Shown: positions 24,394-34,806, counted from the first letter of the stretch. The stretch: DNA of 58,742 nt from JAFGTX01 sp942492225 (GCA_942492225.1 CALODS010000051.1:1-58742); one strand, 5' to 3'. The notes: generated by a model from the sequence alone, not told the origin. A program made the numbers and translations.

Positions 24394-25803
24394 TTATAGC
24401 TTACTAGAGAATAATCCGAAGAGTGCAATGATTGCAATACCAATAATCATGATTGCACCAACACCACTTTGGAATCCAGATTGGATACCAGCAAATGCTA
24501 CAACAGCAATTGTTACAGGAATTACGTATTTAACTAATGCATACCAGACATCAAATAAACCAAACTTAAGATCGCCTTCATTTGTAATTTCAGCTTTAAG
24601 TTCATCTTTATCAAGTCTCCAACCAGCAAAGATACATAATAACATACCACCAATTGCTAAGAAGATTTTATCTGTTAATAAGTCAAATACATCGAATGCG
24701 CCTGTACCAAATAATTTTGGACCTACACCACCAAGTGATAATGAAGCTAATACACAAAGAAGTGCCATTACAGCTGAAGCCGATACAACAGCCTTTACTC
24801 TTGTGAATTTTCTTTCGTCCATCAAGTATGCAACTACTACTTCAAGTAATGATACTGAAGATGTAAGTGCTGCAGTTGTAAGTGCAACGAAGAATAATCC
24901 AGCAAATAAAGTTCCAAGTCCACCCATTTCAGCGAATAAAGATGGTACTACTACAAATACTAAACCAGGACCAGCAGCAGGTTCCATACCAAATGCGAAC
25001 ATTGCAGGGAACATTGCTAAACCAGCTAATAATGCAACACCTGTATCCATTGCTGTTACAATAGCAGCATTAGAAACAAGATTTTCTTTCTTATTAAGAT
25101 AAGACCCGTAAGTAATCATACAACCCATACCAAGAGATAATGAGAAGAATGCTTGTCCAAGTGCCGCTAATACCACACCACCATTTACTTTACTAAAGTC
25201 AGGTTTAAATAAGAATTCAACACCCGCCATAGCGCCAGGTAATGTTAATCCTTTAATTGTAATTAAAATAAGAATACCAAATAATAATGGCATTAAAATT
25301 TTACCAGCTTTTTCAATACCTGAAGAGATACCTTTCGCAACGATTGCTACGTTCATCAATAAGTAAACAATCATCCAGATTAACGGTTGAACTGGATTTG
25401 TAATAAATCCACCAAATGTATCACCAATAGCTGCTGGATCACTAAGTAATCCACCACCTACTTTAAATACATATGCTAAAGCCCATCCACCTACTACTGG
25501 ATAGAATCCCATGATTAAGAATCCACTAAGTACACCAAGTACACCTGCGAACGTCCAACGCTTATCAACTGATTTGTAAGCACCAACTGCCGCTAAATTT
25601 TTTCTTCTACCTACTGCAAATTCAGTTAACATTACACTGAAACCAATAACAGCAACAAATAATAAATAAATAAGTACAAATGCACCACCACCGTTACTAC
25701 CTGCAGTAAATGGGAATTTCCAGATGTTACCTAAACCTACTGCCGAACCAGCAGCAGCCATGATAAAACCAATTCGCGATCCCCAATTTTCTCTGTTCTC
25801 CAT
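24394..25803 (-). CDS. NSS/SNF family sodium-dependent transporter
   Basis: A 469-residue transporter of the neurotransmitter:sodium symporter family (LeuT/MhsT-like). The N-terminal NWGSRIGFIMAAAGSAVGLGNIWKFPF is the family signature and includes the unwound helix-1 residues that bind Na+ and the substrate; GGGAFVLIYLLF follows. The 11-12 helix length is normal for bacterial members, which lack a twelfth helix in some cases. Substrate is probably an amino acid. It is a single-gene unit with its own promoter at 25872-25900. Confidence 0.93.
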   Translation of the reverse strand: MENRENWGSRIGFIMAAAGSAVGLGNIWKFPFTAGSNGGGAFVLIYLLFVAVIGFSVMLTEFAVGRRKNLAAVGAYKSVDKRWTFAGVLGVLSGFLIMGFYPVVGGWALAYVFKVGGGLLSDPAAIGDTFGGFITNPVQPLIWMIVYLLMNVAIVAKGISSGIEKAGKILMPLLFGILILITIKGLTLPGAMAGVEFLFKPDFSKVNGGVVLAALGQAFFSLSLGMGCMITYGSYLNKKENLVSNAAIVTAMDTGVALLAGLAMFPAMFAFGMEPAAGPGLVFVVVPSLFAEMGGLGTLFAGLFFVALTTAALTSSVSLLEVVVAYLMDERKFTRVKAVVSASAVMALLCVLASLSLGGVGPKLFGTGAFDVFDLLTDKIFLAIGGMLLCIFAGWRLDKDELKAEITNEGDLKFGLFDVWYALVKYVIPVTIAVVAFAGIQSGFQSGVGAIMIIGIAIIALFGLFSSKL

Positions 25804-26298
25804 TCTTACTCCCCCTTTGATATAGTTGTGTTGAAATCATTTAGAACTAATGAATATATAATTTCTAGTTAATCATAGCATACTTTCGAATTCATTTCAA
25901 TATTGTAATATCTTTTGTAATCGTTGAAATAACTTGTGTTGACCTGTACAGATTGTTTAAAAAATAACAAAGTGTGTAAATTTTCTGAATATCCTTTAAA
26001 AAAAATGCAATTATCTGATAATGCTTTGTTATATATAGTTATATTGCGATTTGACCTTTGTATTTTAAAAAGCATTTTAATCATATAGGGTTCAAATTTT
26101 TTTTGCTTTTTTTTATTTTATTTATTCGCTATACCATATGTTGCGCATTTATATCATAAAAAACTATATATTTCACTATTGTAGAGTGTCTCACAACACT
26201 ATCTATATCACTGAGTATTAAATCATTATAATTTTTTTAAAGTATGAGATTATGTTTTTTAGATTTGTGTGATTTAGAGTGAAAAACGAATGGTCCTT
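25804..26298. other. AT-rich non-coding stretch with the NSS transporter promoter
   Basis: No gene is supported in these 495 bases. The only clear element is the promoter of the transporter on the reverse strand: TTGAAA (25900-25895), 17 bp, TATGAT (25877-25872). The rest has long A/T runs. No terminator is seen for the MFS gene that ends at 26299. Confidence 0.6.
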
Positions 26299-27555
26299 TT
26301 ATTTAATCTTTGCTGTTGAATAAAACAACATCATCAAAAATGCAATGATAACCATCACATATTTAAGACCAAAAACATCCGCTACTATTCCAACAAGTGG
26401 TGCCAAAATAACTACAAAAATCGACTTTAATTGAGATTCTATACTTAAAACCGTTGCCCGCTGATTTTTTTCCATGTAATCATCACATACATCTACAAAT
26501 AGTGGTTTCCTCATATCTTTTAGTATATACATGATTAAGAATGCACCTATAATAGCAAGTGACTGTCCAATTTGAATAGAAAATGACACGAGCAACAAAC
26601 AGACTGCTAACCCAATATAGAAGTAATTAAGCAGTTCTCTTGAACCACCGATTTTCTTTAGTAAATAGGCCCTCTTTGATGCAAAAGCTCCAACTATATA
26701 AATCATGCCATAGGTGATGCCGAGAATAACTTTTACATTATCGTCTGGCGTAAGCGTCTTTACTATTAGTATGCCAGAACTCAAAATAAGCAGCTCTAAA
26801 ATTGGTTGGATCATGTCTTTGACACTTTTAAAAATAGATTCAAACAATGCTGAATTCAAAAGAATTTCTCTTAATGTTACCCGAGTATAAATTTCCTTTA
26901 GATGCCTTATAATTGATTTTATTGTTAATTTTTCATAGTTGTTTTCATTCTTGATAATACTGCCTGTGGAATCAAGACTATCAGGATAACTCATAATAAG
27001 TAATAAATCTAAACCATAAGGAATAATAGACGCAATAAAAATATATTTTGAACTTGGTATATTTAAAATAAGTATAATTGCTAAAACTGAGCTTATTGCT
27101 GACCCAATTAATGAAAATGAACGTGTCCTTCCATAAACATACGCTTTATAACTCATCCAATTTTTTTCTTCTAAAAAGGTATAAATCATGGCCTTATGGG
27201 TGCCTGATCTAAAGGCTTCTCCTAATCCAAAAAAGAACATTGCCATTACAACTCTTAAAAAACTTATTCCGTAGAAAAATAATATAAATGAAATGATGTA
27301 AAATCCAAAACACATATAGAGTTCTTTTTTTCGCCCATAATAATCTGCAATTATTCCTGAAGGTATTTCAAATATATAAATGATCGCTTCACGTACAGAA
27401 TAAAGCAGTCCAATTTGGAACAAAGAATAGCCATTTCCCAATAAATATATCACCAAGTAAGGTTCAAAAAATTTTAAGTTTTTGAGCAAGCCATATGCAG
27501 AAAATTTTTTTATTTGTATATGCTGATTAATTTCTTTTTTTATTTTTACATCCAT
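26299..27555 (-). CDS. major facilitator superfamily transporter
   Basis: A 418-residue protein with about 12 membrane helices. The loop between helices 2 and 3 reads IIADYYGRKKELYM, the typical MFS DRxGRK-type motif, preceded by FEIPSG. Related proteins are annotated as drug or unknown-substrate exporters. The ATG at 27555 with AAGGA upstream is preferred over the ATG at 27591, which has no ribosome site. It lies downstream of the damaged chemoreceptor gene, on the same strand but beyond no clear link. Confidence 0.85.
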   Translation of the reverse strand: MDVKIKKEINQHIQIKKFSAYGLLKNLKFFEPYLVIYLLGNGYSLFQIGLLYSVREAIIYIFEIPSGIIADYYGRKKELYMCFGFYIISFILFFYGISFLRVVMAMFFFGLGEAFRSGTHKAMIYTFLEEKNWMSYKAYVYGRTRSFSLIGSAISSVLAIILILNIPSSKYIFIASIIPYGLDLLLIMSYPDSLDSTGSIIKNENNYEKLTIKSIIRHLKEIYTRVTLREILLNSALFESIFKSVKDMIQPILELLILSSGILIVKTLTPDDNVKVILGITYGMIYIVGAFASKRAYLLKKIGGSRELLNYFYIGLAVCLLLVSFSIQIGQSLAIIGAFLIMYILKDMRKPLFVDVCDDYMEKNQRATVLSIESQLKSIFVVILAPLVGIVADVFGLKYVMVIIAFLMMLFYSTAKIK

Positions 27556-27639
27556 TGCTTCACCGTCCTTAATATTATCACCTTTACCCATTATATATGA
27601 TTTAATTTAAATGATTAAATATGTTTTACTCGTAAACAA

Positions 27640-27669
27640 AAAGGCGGCATTCCTGAGAACGCCGCCTTT
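27640..27669 (-). terminator. terminator of the chemoreceptor pseudogene
   Basis: AAAGGCGGC pairs with GCCGCCTTT with additional TTC/GAA pairing inside; a T-run follows on the reverse strand. Confidence 0.8.
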
Positions 27670-27688
27670 AGATACATGAGATTAATTT

Positions 27689-29669
27689 TTATATCTTAAA
27701 TATATTAATTTCTTTTTGTAACTCATCGGCCATTGAATTTAACAATTCTGCAGCTTTTGCTACTTCTTCAATTGCAGCCGTTTGCTGTTGAACCGACGCC
27801 GTTACTTGTTGAGATGCCGCTGCTGATTCCTCAGAAACTGCCTAAATATTTTCTATTGATTTTACAATGCTATCTTTATCAACATTAACACCTTCAATAA
27901 ATTTAGCGACTTCATCAATAATATTAGTTATTTGTTCCGTTGAAGTATGAATTTCTTCAAATAATTCATCAACTGATTTTACTGCCGTACCTTGCTCCTC
28001 TGTTCTATCTTGAACAACAGACATAATGGACACTGTATTTTTACTTTCTTCTTGAATCTGTGAAACTATTGTTCTAATGGTTTCCGCAGCTTCACTAGAG
28101 CCTTCTGCTAATTTTCTGATTTCTTCTGCAACAACTGCAAATCCTCTACCATGTTCACCAGCTCTTGCAGCTTCAATAGATGCATTTAATGCTAGAAGGT
28201 TCGTTTGATCTGCAATATTCGTGATTGTTTCTAATATACCACCAATTTCAGCCGATTTCTTTTCAAATTCTTTTACTGCTTTAGAGATTCTTGTAATCGC
28301 CTCATTGTTTTCTTCTGTTTTTGTTTTTAATTCGTTCATTACTTCAGAACCACGCTCATTCGCTTCTACTACACTCTTAGCAGCATCAGACATGATATCA
28401 CTATCTTTTGTTAATACTTGAATTTTATCCGCTAAATGACTCATTAAATTCGCGCTATTTTCTGTCTCAGATGCTTGCTCAGTAGCACCTTGAGCAATTT
28501 CTTCAATTGTTCTTGAGACCTCATCTGACGAGGCACTAACCTCTTCAGAACTTGCCGCAAGATCACTCGCTGACATAGATACATGATGTGCGACGTCTTT
28601 TGATTTACTTAACATCGATGAAAAATGATCAATCATAATATTAAAGTTCTTTGCCATTTCTCCAATTTCATCTTTTGTATGAACAGTCGAACGAACTGTT
28701 AAATCGCCATTTTTAACTTCTTCCATCGTCGCCTCTAGAGCTAAAATTGGTTTTACTAAACTTCGTGCTTGGAATACAGCTACAAGTCCACCAAGAATTA
28801 TACAAATGATCACCAAAATTATAGTTGTTATCAAAATAGGTCTCGTGTGTTTGTTAACTTCATTTTCCTCCATTGTAATAATGACAGTCCATCCTAAATT
28901 GTCCATTTTTTTATATGTGGAAAATTCTTCGACACCATTGAATTTGTATTGAACGGTACCAGCATCAGATACTTCAAGAGCCTTCAATATTTCAGGCACT
29001 GGTAAATCCGTTCCTATAATACTTGGATCTTTATGTGTTAACATCATATTATTTTGATCTACTAAAATTGGGTAACCCTTTTCACCAATTTTGATATCAT
29101 TCATTTCATTTGCTAAACTTTCAAGACTAATGTCCATTGCCACAACACCAATAAACTTTTTTCGCTTTATCATAAACTGGCGTCGATACTGACACAACAG
29201 GTAATCCAGTTTCTTCATCTGGATAAGGTTCTGTCCAAGAAGTTGTCTGAGATTCTTTTGCACCAATGTACCATGGTCTTGTCGTTGGATCATAATCATC
29301 TGGAATATCATCCCATGATGGATCTAACATTTCTTTACGTTCCGTCCCCATGTATAAAAACAATACATTTGGATTTTCAGCTAAGAACGTCTCAAATCCA
29401 GCCATCACCATCTTTTTTGCAGAAATACTCGTATAAACATTTTTAGTCGTTTCGTTACTCGCAAAAATTTCAACACCTAATTTATAGGCATTCATGTAAT
29501 TGTTAACGCCATACTCAACTTCTTTAACAAGTTCAGCATTTGATAATTCATAAGTTTTGTGCATTGCCTTGGCACTTCTCGAATAAGACAATATCCCTAA
29601 AACAAGCAATGGTATTGAAATAACAAGAATAAAAACTAATAATAATTTTCCTTTTAAACTTTGTTTCAT
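27689..29669 (-). pseudogene. methyl-accepting chemotaxis protein, disrupted twice
   Basis: A complete receptor can be read across two lesions: membrane helix (residues about 9-30), dCache sensor, second helix, HAMP, and the signalling domain with ADQTNLLALNASIEAARAGE. Lesion one is at about 29158: a run of six A's (GCGAAAAAAG) where five would keep the frame, ending the first part after VYWCCGNGH; restoring the frame gives ...YDKAKKFIGVVAMDISLE. Lesion two is an in-frame TAG at 27844-27842, after which AVSEESAAASQQVTASVQQQ and 30 more receptor residues continue to a TAA at 27689. Promoter, riboswitch and ribosome site (GGAGGGA) remain intact. Confidence 0.85.
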
Positions 29670-29725
29670 TAAATTCCCTCCATAATACCCTACATTCTCC
29701 CCTAGCCTTAACCTTTATTTAACAC

Positions 29726-29747
29726 AAAAAAAACGCCTAGTAGGCGC
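29726..29747 (-). terminator. expression-platform terminator of the c-di-GMP riboswitch
   Basis: On the reverse strand GCGCCT-ACT-AGGCGT forms a short GC-rich hairpin followed by eight T's. It lies 22 bases beyond the aptamer and 60 bases before the receptor start codon. A competing hairpin (GCAAATA/TATTTGC) lies between aptamer and terminator. Confidence 0.75.
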
Positions 29748-29769
29748 AAATACAATAAATATTATTTGC

Positions 29770-29842
29770 AACCTGGCGGTCCTAGAATTTTCCTTAGACC
29801 CATAGTTTTGCGTCCTACTCTTTCGAAATAGTTTGCCAGTTC
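29770..29842 (-). promoter_or_regulatory. cyclic di-GMP-I (GEMM) riboswitch aptamer
   Basis: The reverse strand shows the class I consensus in order: P1 (AACTGGC with GCCAGGTT), GGCAAAC, the GNRA-type loop TTTCGAAAGA, GGACGCAAA, ACTATGGGTCTAAGG, and a P3 helix (CCTTA... TAGGACC). GCAAAC and GGACGCAAA are the most conserved parts of this class, which binds c-di-GMP. It controls the chemoreceptor pseudogene downstream through the terminator at 29726-29747. Confidence 0.92.
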
Positions 29843-29885
29843 ATCTTTTTTTTGTTAACTAAATGTTAAATCTCCATTTATTTGA

Positions 29886-29914
29886 ATTGTATTGCTATTG
29901 CTTCTCTCTGTCAA
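29886..29914 (-). promoter_or_regulatory. promoter of the riboswitch/chemoreceptor transcript
   Basis: TTGACA (29914-29909), 17-bp spacer, TACAAT (29891-29886): near consensus, 40 bases before the aptamer. Confidence 0.8.
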
Positions 29915-30098
29915 TGCACAATTCTATTATATTTTCTTAATACTCGTACAGCCTTTTAAAATCAACATATTACCCCCTATTTTATTTTGTTATAAGCCTT
30001 AAAAAAGACTTTATTATGATTTTTTTAAAGTTCTATACATAACATGTACACAAGCATATGCTATTATCTTAATGGTCAAATTAAACAGGAGGCATCAT

Positions 30099-30665
30099 AT
30101 GAAAAAAACTTTGATTATCATCAGTACATGTCTGTTTCTTCTCACGGCTTGTAATAATCAACAAAATACATCTATTGTTGAACAATTATCAGAGACAACT
30201 CACAACAAATCTCTTGAATCTCTTATCATTAATTATTACAAAATTCCTGCGTCCTTTTATGGTCAGACAGCCTATTATTATAATTATATCGACTTAAACA
30301 ATGACGACATTGATGAAATCATTGCTGTTTTAATCGGTCCTTACATGAGTGAATCTGGCGGGAATCCTGCAATTATAGTCACACAAACAGATAATCAATT
30401 GGATGTTTTTCAGCATTTCACATGTATTCATACGCCACTAATTATCAGTGATGAAACAACAAATGGATTTAAAGATATAATCACGCTCAAAAGTTACGAC
30501 GACGGTGACTCAGAATACGTTGTACTGACATATCAAGGCGACGCTTACACCTCTGTTAAGGAAGCACACCCATTAAAATCTCTTGATAATATTTCTGGAC
30601 AGTCTATTATCTCCAATGCTACTACGACTTCTGAAGATGATGAGCCACTATTAACATTAGAATAG
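30099..30665 (+). CDS. lipoprotein of unknown function
   Basis: A 188-residue secreted protein. MKKTLIIISTCLFLLTAC is a lipoprotein signal with lipobox LTAC (Cys18). The mature part includes YNYIDLNNDDIDEIIAVLIG, similar to the acidic repeats (DLNGDGxDE) of FG-GAP/VCBS-like surface proteins, which can bind Ca2+. The ATG at 30099 has GGAGG upstream, so the longer frame from 30072 is not used. It is a single-gene unit. Confidence 0.75.
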   Translation: MKKTLIIISTCLFLLTACNNQQNTSIVEQLSETTHNKSLESLIINYYKIPASFYGQTAYYYNYIDLNNDDIDEIIAVLIGPYMSESGGNPAIIVTQTDNQLDVFQHFTCIHTPLIISDETTNGFKDIITLKSYDDGDSEYVVLTYQGDAYTSVKEAHPLKSLDNISGQSIISNATTTSEDDEPLLTLE

Positions 30666-30666
30666 A

Positions 30667-30692
30667 GCTCCCCCCCTTTTTTAAGGGGGAGC
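30667..30692 (+). terminator. terminator of the lipoprotein gene
   Basis: GCTCCCCC pairs with GGGGGAGC, with CTT/AAG inside; T's follow after nine bases. Confidence 0.7.
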
Positions 30693-30708
30693 AATACTGT
30701 TTTTTCAT

Positions 30709-32526
30709 TCATTGCGATCCGATCGCTTCTGGTTTAGAAAAATAGAAACCCTGAATTTCATGGCATCCAAATTCTAATAATTTTTCATATTGTTCTTTTG
30801 TCTCCACGCCTTCTGCAACGATATTTAACTCGTAATGTTTTGATAAAGCCACAATCATTTCAATCATCTTATCAATTTTATCATTGGTATTTATTTGTTC
30901 TATAAAACTATGATCAATTTTTAATTCATCAATATTTAGTTTCACCAAATAGGATAACGATGAATATCCAGAGCCAAAATCATCTATTGATATTTTGAAC
31001 CCTAGTTTTTTTATACTATCAATAATTTTTGATACTTCTTGGAAATTCTCAATCATGATATTTTCTGTTAATTCAAGGGTTATATATCTTGGTAATATAT
31101 CATATTTTATTATTTCGTGCGTGATATAATCAAGAAAATTTGGGGACACTAAATGTTTTGGAGAAATATTAATGGCCACTGATAACTTTTTTTTATACTT
31201 TTTACATAGGGCATCGTAATCATTAAATACCTTACTTATCAACATTTCACCAAATTCAATGGATTTGCTCATCTCTTCGATAACAGGGATAAATCTTACT
31301 GGACTTATCAGACCAATCACATCATCTGTCCATCTCGACAATGCTTCAACACTAACCACTTCCTTTGATAGAGCATTAATTTTACTTTGATAAGCAACAG
31401 TAAAAGCATCATTTAACAATGCCAAGGAGACTCTTTCCTTTAATAATTCATCGCTTCTCAACGCCTCATCAAGTGTTTCATCATAAGGAACCATTTCTTC
31501 AGTTTGTAACGTTTTTGCATATGTTAGCGCCAATTTTGCTTTGTGAAAAGACTCCTCAATATCCTCTTTCACCTGACGTTTAGAATAACTTATTGTAAAT
31601 TCAATAGTTTTTGTCATTTTGGGTATATTAAATCGTTCATAAAAGTACCGTAGGTAGATGGTCATTCTATCTTTAAATGACAAACTATCTTCTGCATCTA
31701 TCCAAAAGGCAAATTCGTTTCCACCAATCCTTGCAAACACTTCTGAATTTTCTTTTATTTCATTAAATATTTGAGTGATATGAACAAGTACTTGATCACC
31801 TACAGAATCATTATAAATAGAATTTATTAGATTTAAATTTTTAATACTAAAAATCACAAAATAACCTCTATCTTCTGGTCCAATCTGTTCTTTTAAAATC
31901 ATTTTAAATCTATATTGGTTGGGTAGTCCTGTCAAATGGTCATAATAAGCTAAATCAAATGTTTTTTCTACGCTGTCTTCTAATACCTCAATGCTAACTA
32001 ATAAATAGTCTCTAATAGAATAAACCACCGTATGTAATATAAATAAATACAAGGCGAATACAAGGAACTGAATTAACCACAATGTGTTATTTTCAGAGCC
32101 AGAAATTCTAATGGGTACTGTTTTGGAGTATAAAAAAAGCATCATAAAGAGAACCATTGTTGTACTTGTAATTATAAGGCTACGTTTTTTGGACATATAC
32201 ATAACAGCTATAACATTACTGATCATTAGCAACGTTAATCCAGCACTTCCAAATCCACCATCCATAAAAGATAAAACGCCAATAATTGATGGTATTGCAA
32301 TTGTCACTAGCATTTTAGTCTCAATCGTTAATCGTTTATGTAGCAGTGACAACATTAGAAATACAATGCCTATTATCACATCGTATATTACGAATTTCCT
32401 CGGTATAACGCTATGATAAATGGCAAGGGCAGACGCCCATGAGACAATTGTCCCTATGGGCATAATACGGTCAAAATTCTTTTCTATTCTATTTAAAATT
32501 AACCGATTATAGTCTTTATGGATCAT
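30709..32526 (-). CDS. membrane GGDEF/EAL protein, likely c-di-GMP phosphodiesterase
   Basis: A 605-residue protein: five or six membrane helices (residues 20-180), a GGDEF-type domain whose motif is changed to GGNEF (ARIGGNEFAFWI) and lacks the RxxD site, then a full EAL domain. The EAL residues for metal and catalysis are present: EALSRW, NISPKHL, LTENIM, DDFGSGYSSL, ELKIDHSFI, AEGVETKEQ. It is therefore probably a c-di-GMP hydrolase with an inactive or GTP-sensing cyclase domain. AAAGGG precedes the chosen ATG; an adjacent ATG three bases upstream is equally possible. Confidence 0.9.
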   Translation of the reverse strand: MIHKDYNRLILNRIEKNFDRIMPIGTIVSWASALAIYHSVIPRKFVIYDVIIGIVFLMLSLLHKRLTIETKMLVTIAIPSIIGVLSFMDGGFGSAGLTLLMISNVIAVMYMSKKRSLIITSTTMVLFMMLFLYSKTVPIRISGSENNTLWLIQFLVFALYLFILHTVVYSIRDYLLVSIEVLEDSVEKTFDLAYYDHLTGLPNQYRFKMILKEQIGPEDRGYFVIFSIKNLNLINSIYNDSVGDQVLVHITQIFNEIKENSEVFARIGGNEFAFWIDAEDSLSFKDRMTIYLRYFYERFNIPKMTKTIEFTISYSKRQVKEDIEESFHKAKLALTYAKTLQTEEMVPYDETLDEALRSDELLKERVSLALLNDAFTVAYQSKINALSKEVVSVEALSRWTDDVIGLISPVRFIPVIEEMSKSIEFGEMLISKVFNDYDALCKKYKKKLSVAINISPKHLVSPNFLDYITHEIIKYDILPRYITLELTENIMIENFQEVSKIIDSIKKLGFKISIDDFGSGYSSLSYLVKLNIDELKIDHSFIEQINTNDKIDKMIEMIVALSKHYELNIVAEGVETKEQYEKLLEFGCHEIQGFYFSKPEAIGSQ

Positions 32527-32666
32527 CATTATCCCTTTCATTCTGTGTCTAGAATTAATCTTTTATTATTCATACCCTTATTATAATTTTTTAGTCTGAT
32601 TTATTGTAAATTGAGGATACTTCCTTTGACGATCGAGGGGCAAAGTAGATCATTACATAAAAAAAA

Positions 32667-32694
32667 TAGTGCAGCAGATTTGACTGCTACACTA
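32667..32694 (-). terminator. terminator of the Mrp operon
   Basis: TAGTG-c-AGCAG pairs with CTGCT-a-CACTA; eight T's follow on the reverse strand. It lies about 40 bases past the last gene of the operon. Confidence 0.88.
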
Positions 32695-32735
32695 CAACGT
32701 CTAATTTGGATTTTATAATTTTGGAAATCATATTG

Positions 32736-34799
32736 CTATTGTATCATCACAATCATGACCATTACCAATACAAATAAAAATGTTAAAACCGTATAAACAA
32801 GTGAATTCATGTGATTACTTGTCATGTCAAACAATTCTCGAATACTTTTTATTTTTGTTTGAGATTTTTCAATGGTCTCTCTATAAGTTGCTTTTTCCCA
32901 TTCAATAAATTCTTGTGCTGACATAATCGCTTGATTTCTAGACCCTTGTAAAAGTTCTACTGATCGATTAGCCATCTCTGTTGATTTCTCAGATATATTT
33001 CGCGATTGGTATTCAACTTTAATATGCAATACTTTGAAGAATGAATTTTTCATCCCTATAAAAAAATGAATAACACCTCTGTCAACAATTCGCAGCAAGG
33101 ACGAGGTAAATAAGAAAATCAAACTGATAAGAGGCCTGTAAATATCTTTCTCTAATTCAATCCAATTCAATGAAGGATTTGTAAATATAACCTTTCCATC
33201 TTTTTCTTGAAGTAAAACACCTTTTATATAGCCAACATAGATCAATACACCTAAAGCAAATGGTAAAACAAATCCCATTAGCGTATCACTTGTAAAAAAC
33301 ATTGGCATATGTGCTTCTGCTACACCAAACCCCTTTGTCGCCTCATTGATATAATTGAACAATATTTCTGGTTTTATGCCTATTGCAACAATACCAGCAC
33401 CAAGTACTGCCATTGGTAATAACGCCCTTTTCTTAACGAGATGTTTATGTTGTCCATAAAACTCATCATTACGTTGCCAAAAGACCGTGATAAATATTTT
33501 TAATAAATAAGCAACTGTTAAACTGCCTCCTAGAATAAATATTGATTCTACTATCGAGAAGAAAAGTTCCATCTGTTCATGTTTTGCTTCTATTATCGCT
33601 TCATGTAATAATGTCTTACTAATGAAACCATTCGTACCAGGCACACCTATAATGGCAAAAAATCCTAGCATAAATATGAGTCTTAGGTAACGCTTATTAC
33701 GACCAAATCCAGCTATTTTATTGAGAGATAATTCATGAAGGATTACATAGATTATTCCAACCCCCATAAATAGCAATACTTTGTAAATTGCATGGTTGAA
33801 GATATGGTACAGTGTTGCAACAATTGCAAGTCCACCATGATGACCGAGTACGCCTGCAAGTCCTATTCCTAATAAAATATAACCGGCTTGACTCATACTG
33901 CTATAAGCTAATATACGCTTAATATTTCTTTGCATAATAGCTAATATGCCACCGTGGAGTATATTGACACAACCAATAATAATTAAAAAATACGGCACAT
34001 AAGGATCGTTATACATTAATTTAAGCACAATAATCATTATGCCAAATATCCCAGTTTTTATGAGTATTCCTGATAAAATTGCACTGGCTGGTGTTGGTGC
34101 CGCAGGATGTGCTTTTGGCAGCCAAGAATGTAATGGCACAACACTGGCCTTTACACCAAATCCAATAAAAATCAAGAAAAATATAACATATCTAATATTT
34201 CCAATGGCGCCTATTCCATGGTCAAAATGAGAAATGGTTAGGCTTCCAGTGTAATAATAAAGTAGTAATAATCCCATCAGTAAAACCAATCCACCTGCGA
34301 GAGCCATTGCAATATATGATCCACCTGCTTCATGTGAATATTCATCTTCATCATGGATTACAAGGGCATAAGACGCAAGGGACATGATTTCAAAGAACGT
34401 AAAAAGGTTCAATAAATTTTCTGAAATAAAAATACCTAAAGTACTGGCATATGTCGCCATAAAAAAAGCATAATAGCGATTTCTATTTTTGTAACGAATG
34501 AGGTATTGCGTTGAATAAAGAGTTGTCAAAAACCATATTAGCGCAGTCACCCAAACAAAAACATATCGAAAAACATCTAGTTTGAGATGTAATCCAACAC
34601 CCATGATATCACGAATATATAGTTCTAAAGGCGACTCTAATATGCCTTTGAACATAAGTGATATCACCAGTAAATTTACACCTGTTACCAAACTATTTAT
34701 AAAATCTCTCCATCGTTCAGAATAACGACCGACAAAAAAACTTAAAATAGCTCCAAGTACAGGTAATAATAATATAATTAATAATTCAATATTATTCAT
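32736..34799 (-). CDS. Mrp/complex I antiporter-like subunit (NuoL/MnhA-type) with long C-terminal tail
   Basis: A 687-residue membrane protein with about 14 helices of the complex-I antiporter fold. The proton-path Glu is in FFEIMSLASYALV and the helix-7 Lys in GFGVKASVVPLHSWLPKAH; a second Lys follows in ILIKTGIFG and a broken helix lies near PGTNGFISK. Beyond residue 500 it has further helices, an amphipathic stretch (EFIEWEKATYRETIEKSQTK) and a final membrane anchor (about 665-687), reminiscent of the lateral helix of NuoL. It is the last gene of the antiporter operon, seven bases after the preceding gene. Confidence 0.85.
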   Translation of the reverse strand: MNNIELLIILLLPVLGAILSFFVGRYSERWRDFINSLVTGVNLLVISLMFKGILESPLELYIRDIMGVGLHLKLDVFRYVFVWVTALIWFLTTLYSTQYLIRYKNRNRYYAFFMATYASTLGIFISENLLNLFTFFEIMSLASYALVIHDEDEYSHEAGGSYIAMALAGGLVLLMGLLLLYYYTGSLTISHFDHGIGAIGNIRYVIFFLIFIGFGVKASVVPLHSWLPKAHPAAPTPASAILSGILIKTGIFGIMIIVLKLMYNDPYVPYFLIIIGCVNILHGGILAIMQRNIKRILAYSSMSQAGYILLGIGLAGVLGHHGGLAIVATLYHIFNHAIYKVLLFMGVGIIYVILHELSLNKIAGFGRNKRYLRLIFMLGFFAIIGVPGTNGFISKTLLHEAIIEAKHEQMELFFSIVESIFILGGSLTVAYLLKIFITVFWQRNDEFYGQHKHLVKKRALLPMAVLGAGIVAIGIKPEILFNYINEATKGFGVAEAHMPMFFTSDTLMGFVLPFALGVLIYVGYIKGVLLQEKDGKVIFTNPSLNWIELEKDIYRPLISLIFLFTSSLLRIVDRGVIHFFIGMKNSFFKVLHIKVEYQSRNISEKSTEMANRSVELLQGSRNQAIMSAQEFIEWEKATYRETIEKSQTKIKSIRELFDMTSNHMNSLVYTVLTFLFVLVMVMIVMIQ

Positions 34800-34806
34800 A
34801 GATCAC

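Noticed and set aside
24308..25102. 264-codon open frame opposite the NSS transporter
   Set aside because: Antisense shadow; low-complexity Asn/Ala/Thr/Pro product and no ribosome site.
25869..26084. 71-codon open frame upstream of the NSS transporter
   Set aside because: It covers the transporter promoter, has no ribosome site and looks like random AT-rich translation.
29150..29175. Programmed ribosomal -1 frameshift (A AAA AAG) in the chemoreceptor gene
   Set aside because: The heptamer is present but in the wrong phase, and the required shift is +1; a second independent in-frame TAG downstream favours gene decay.
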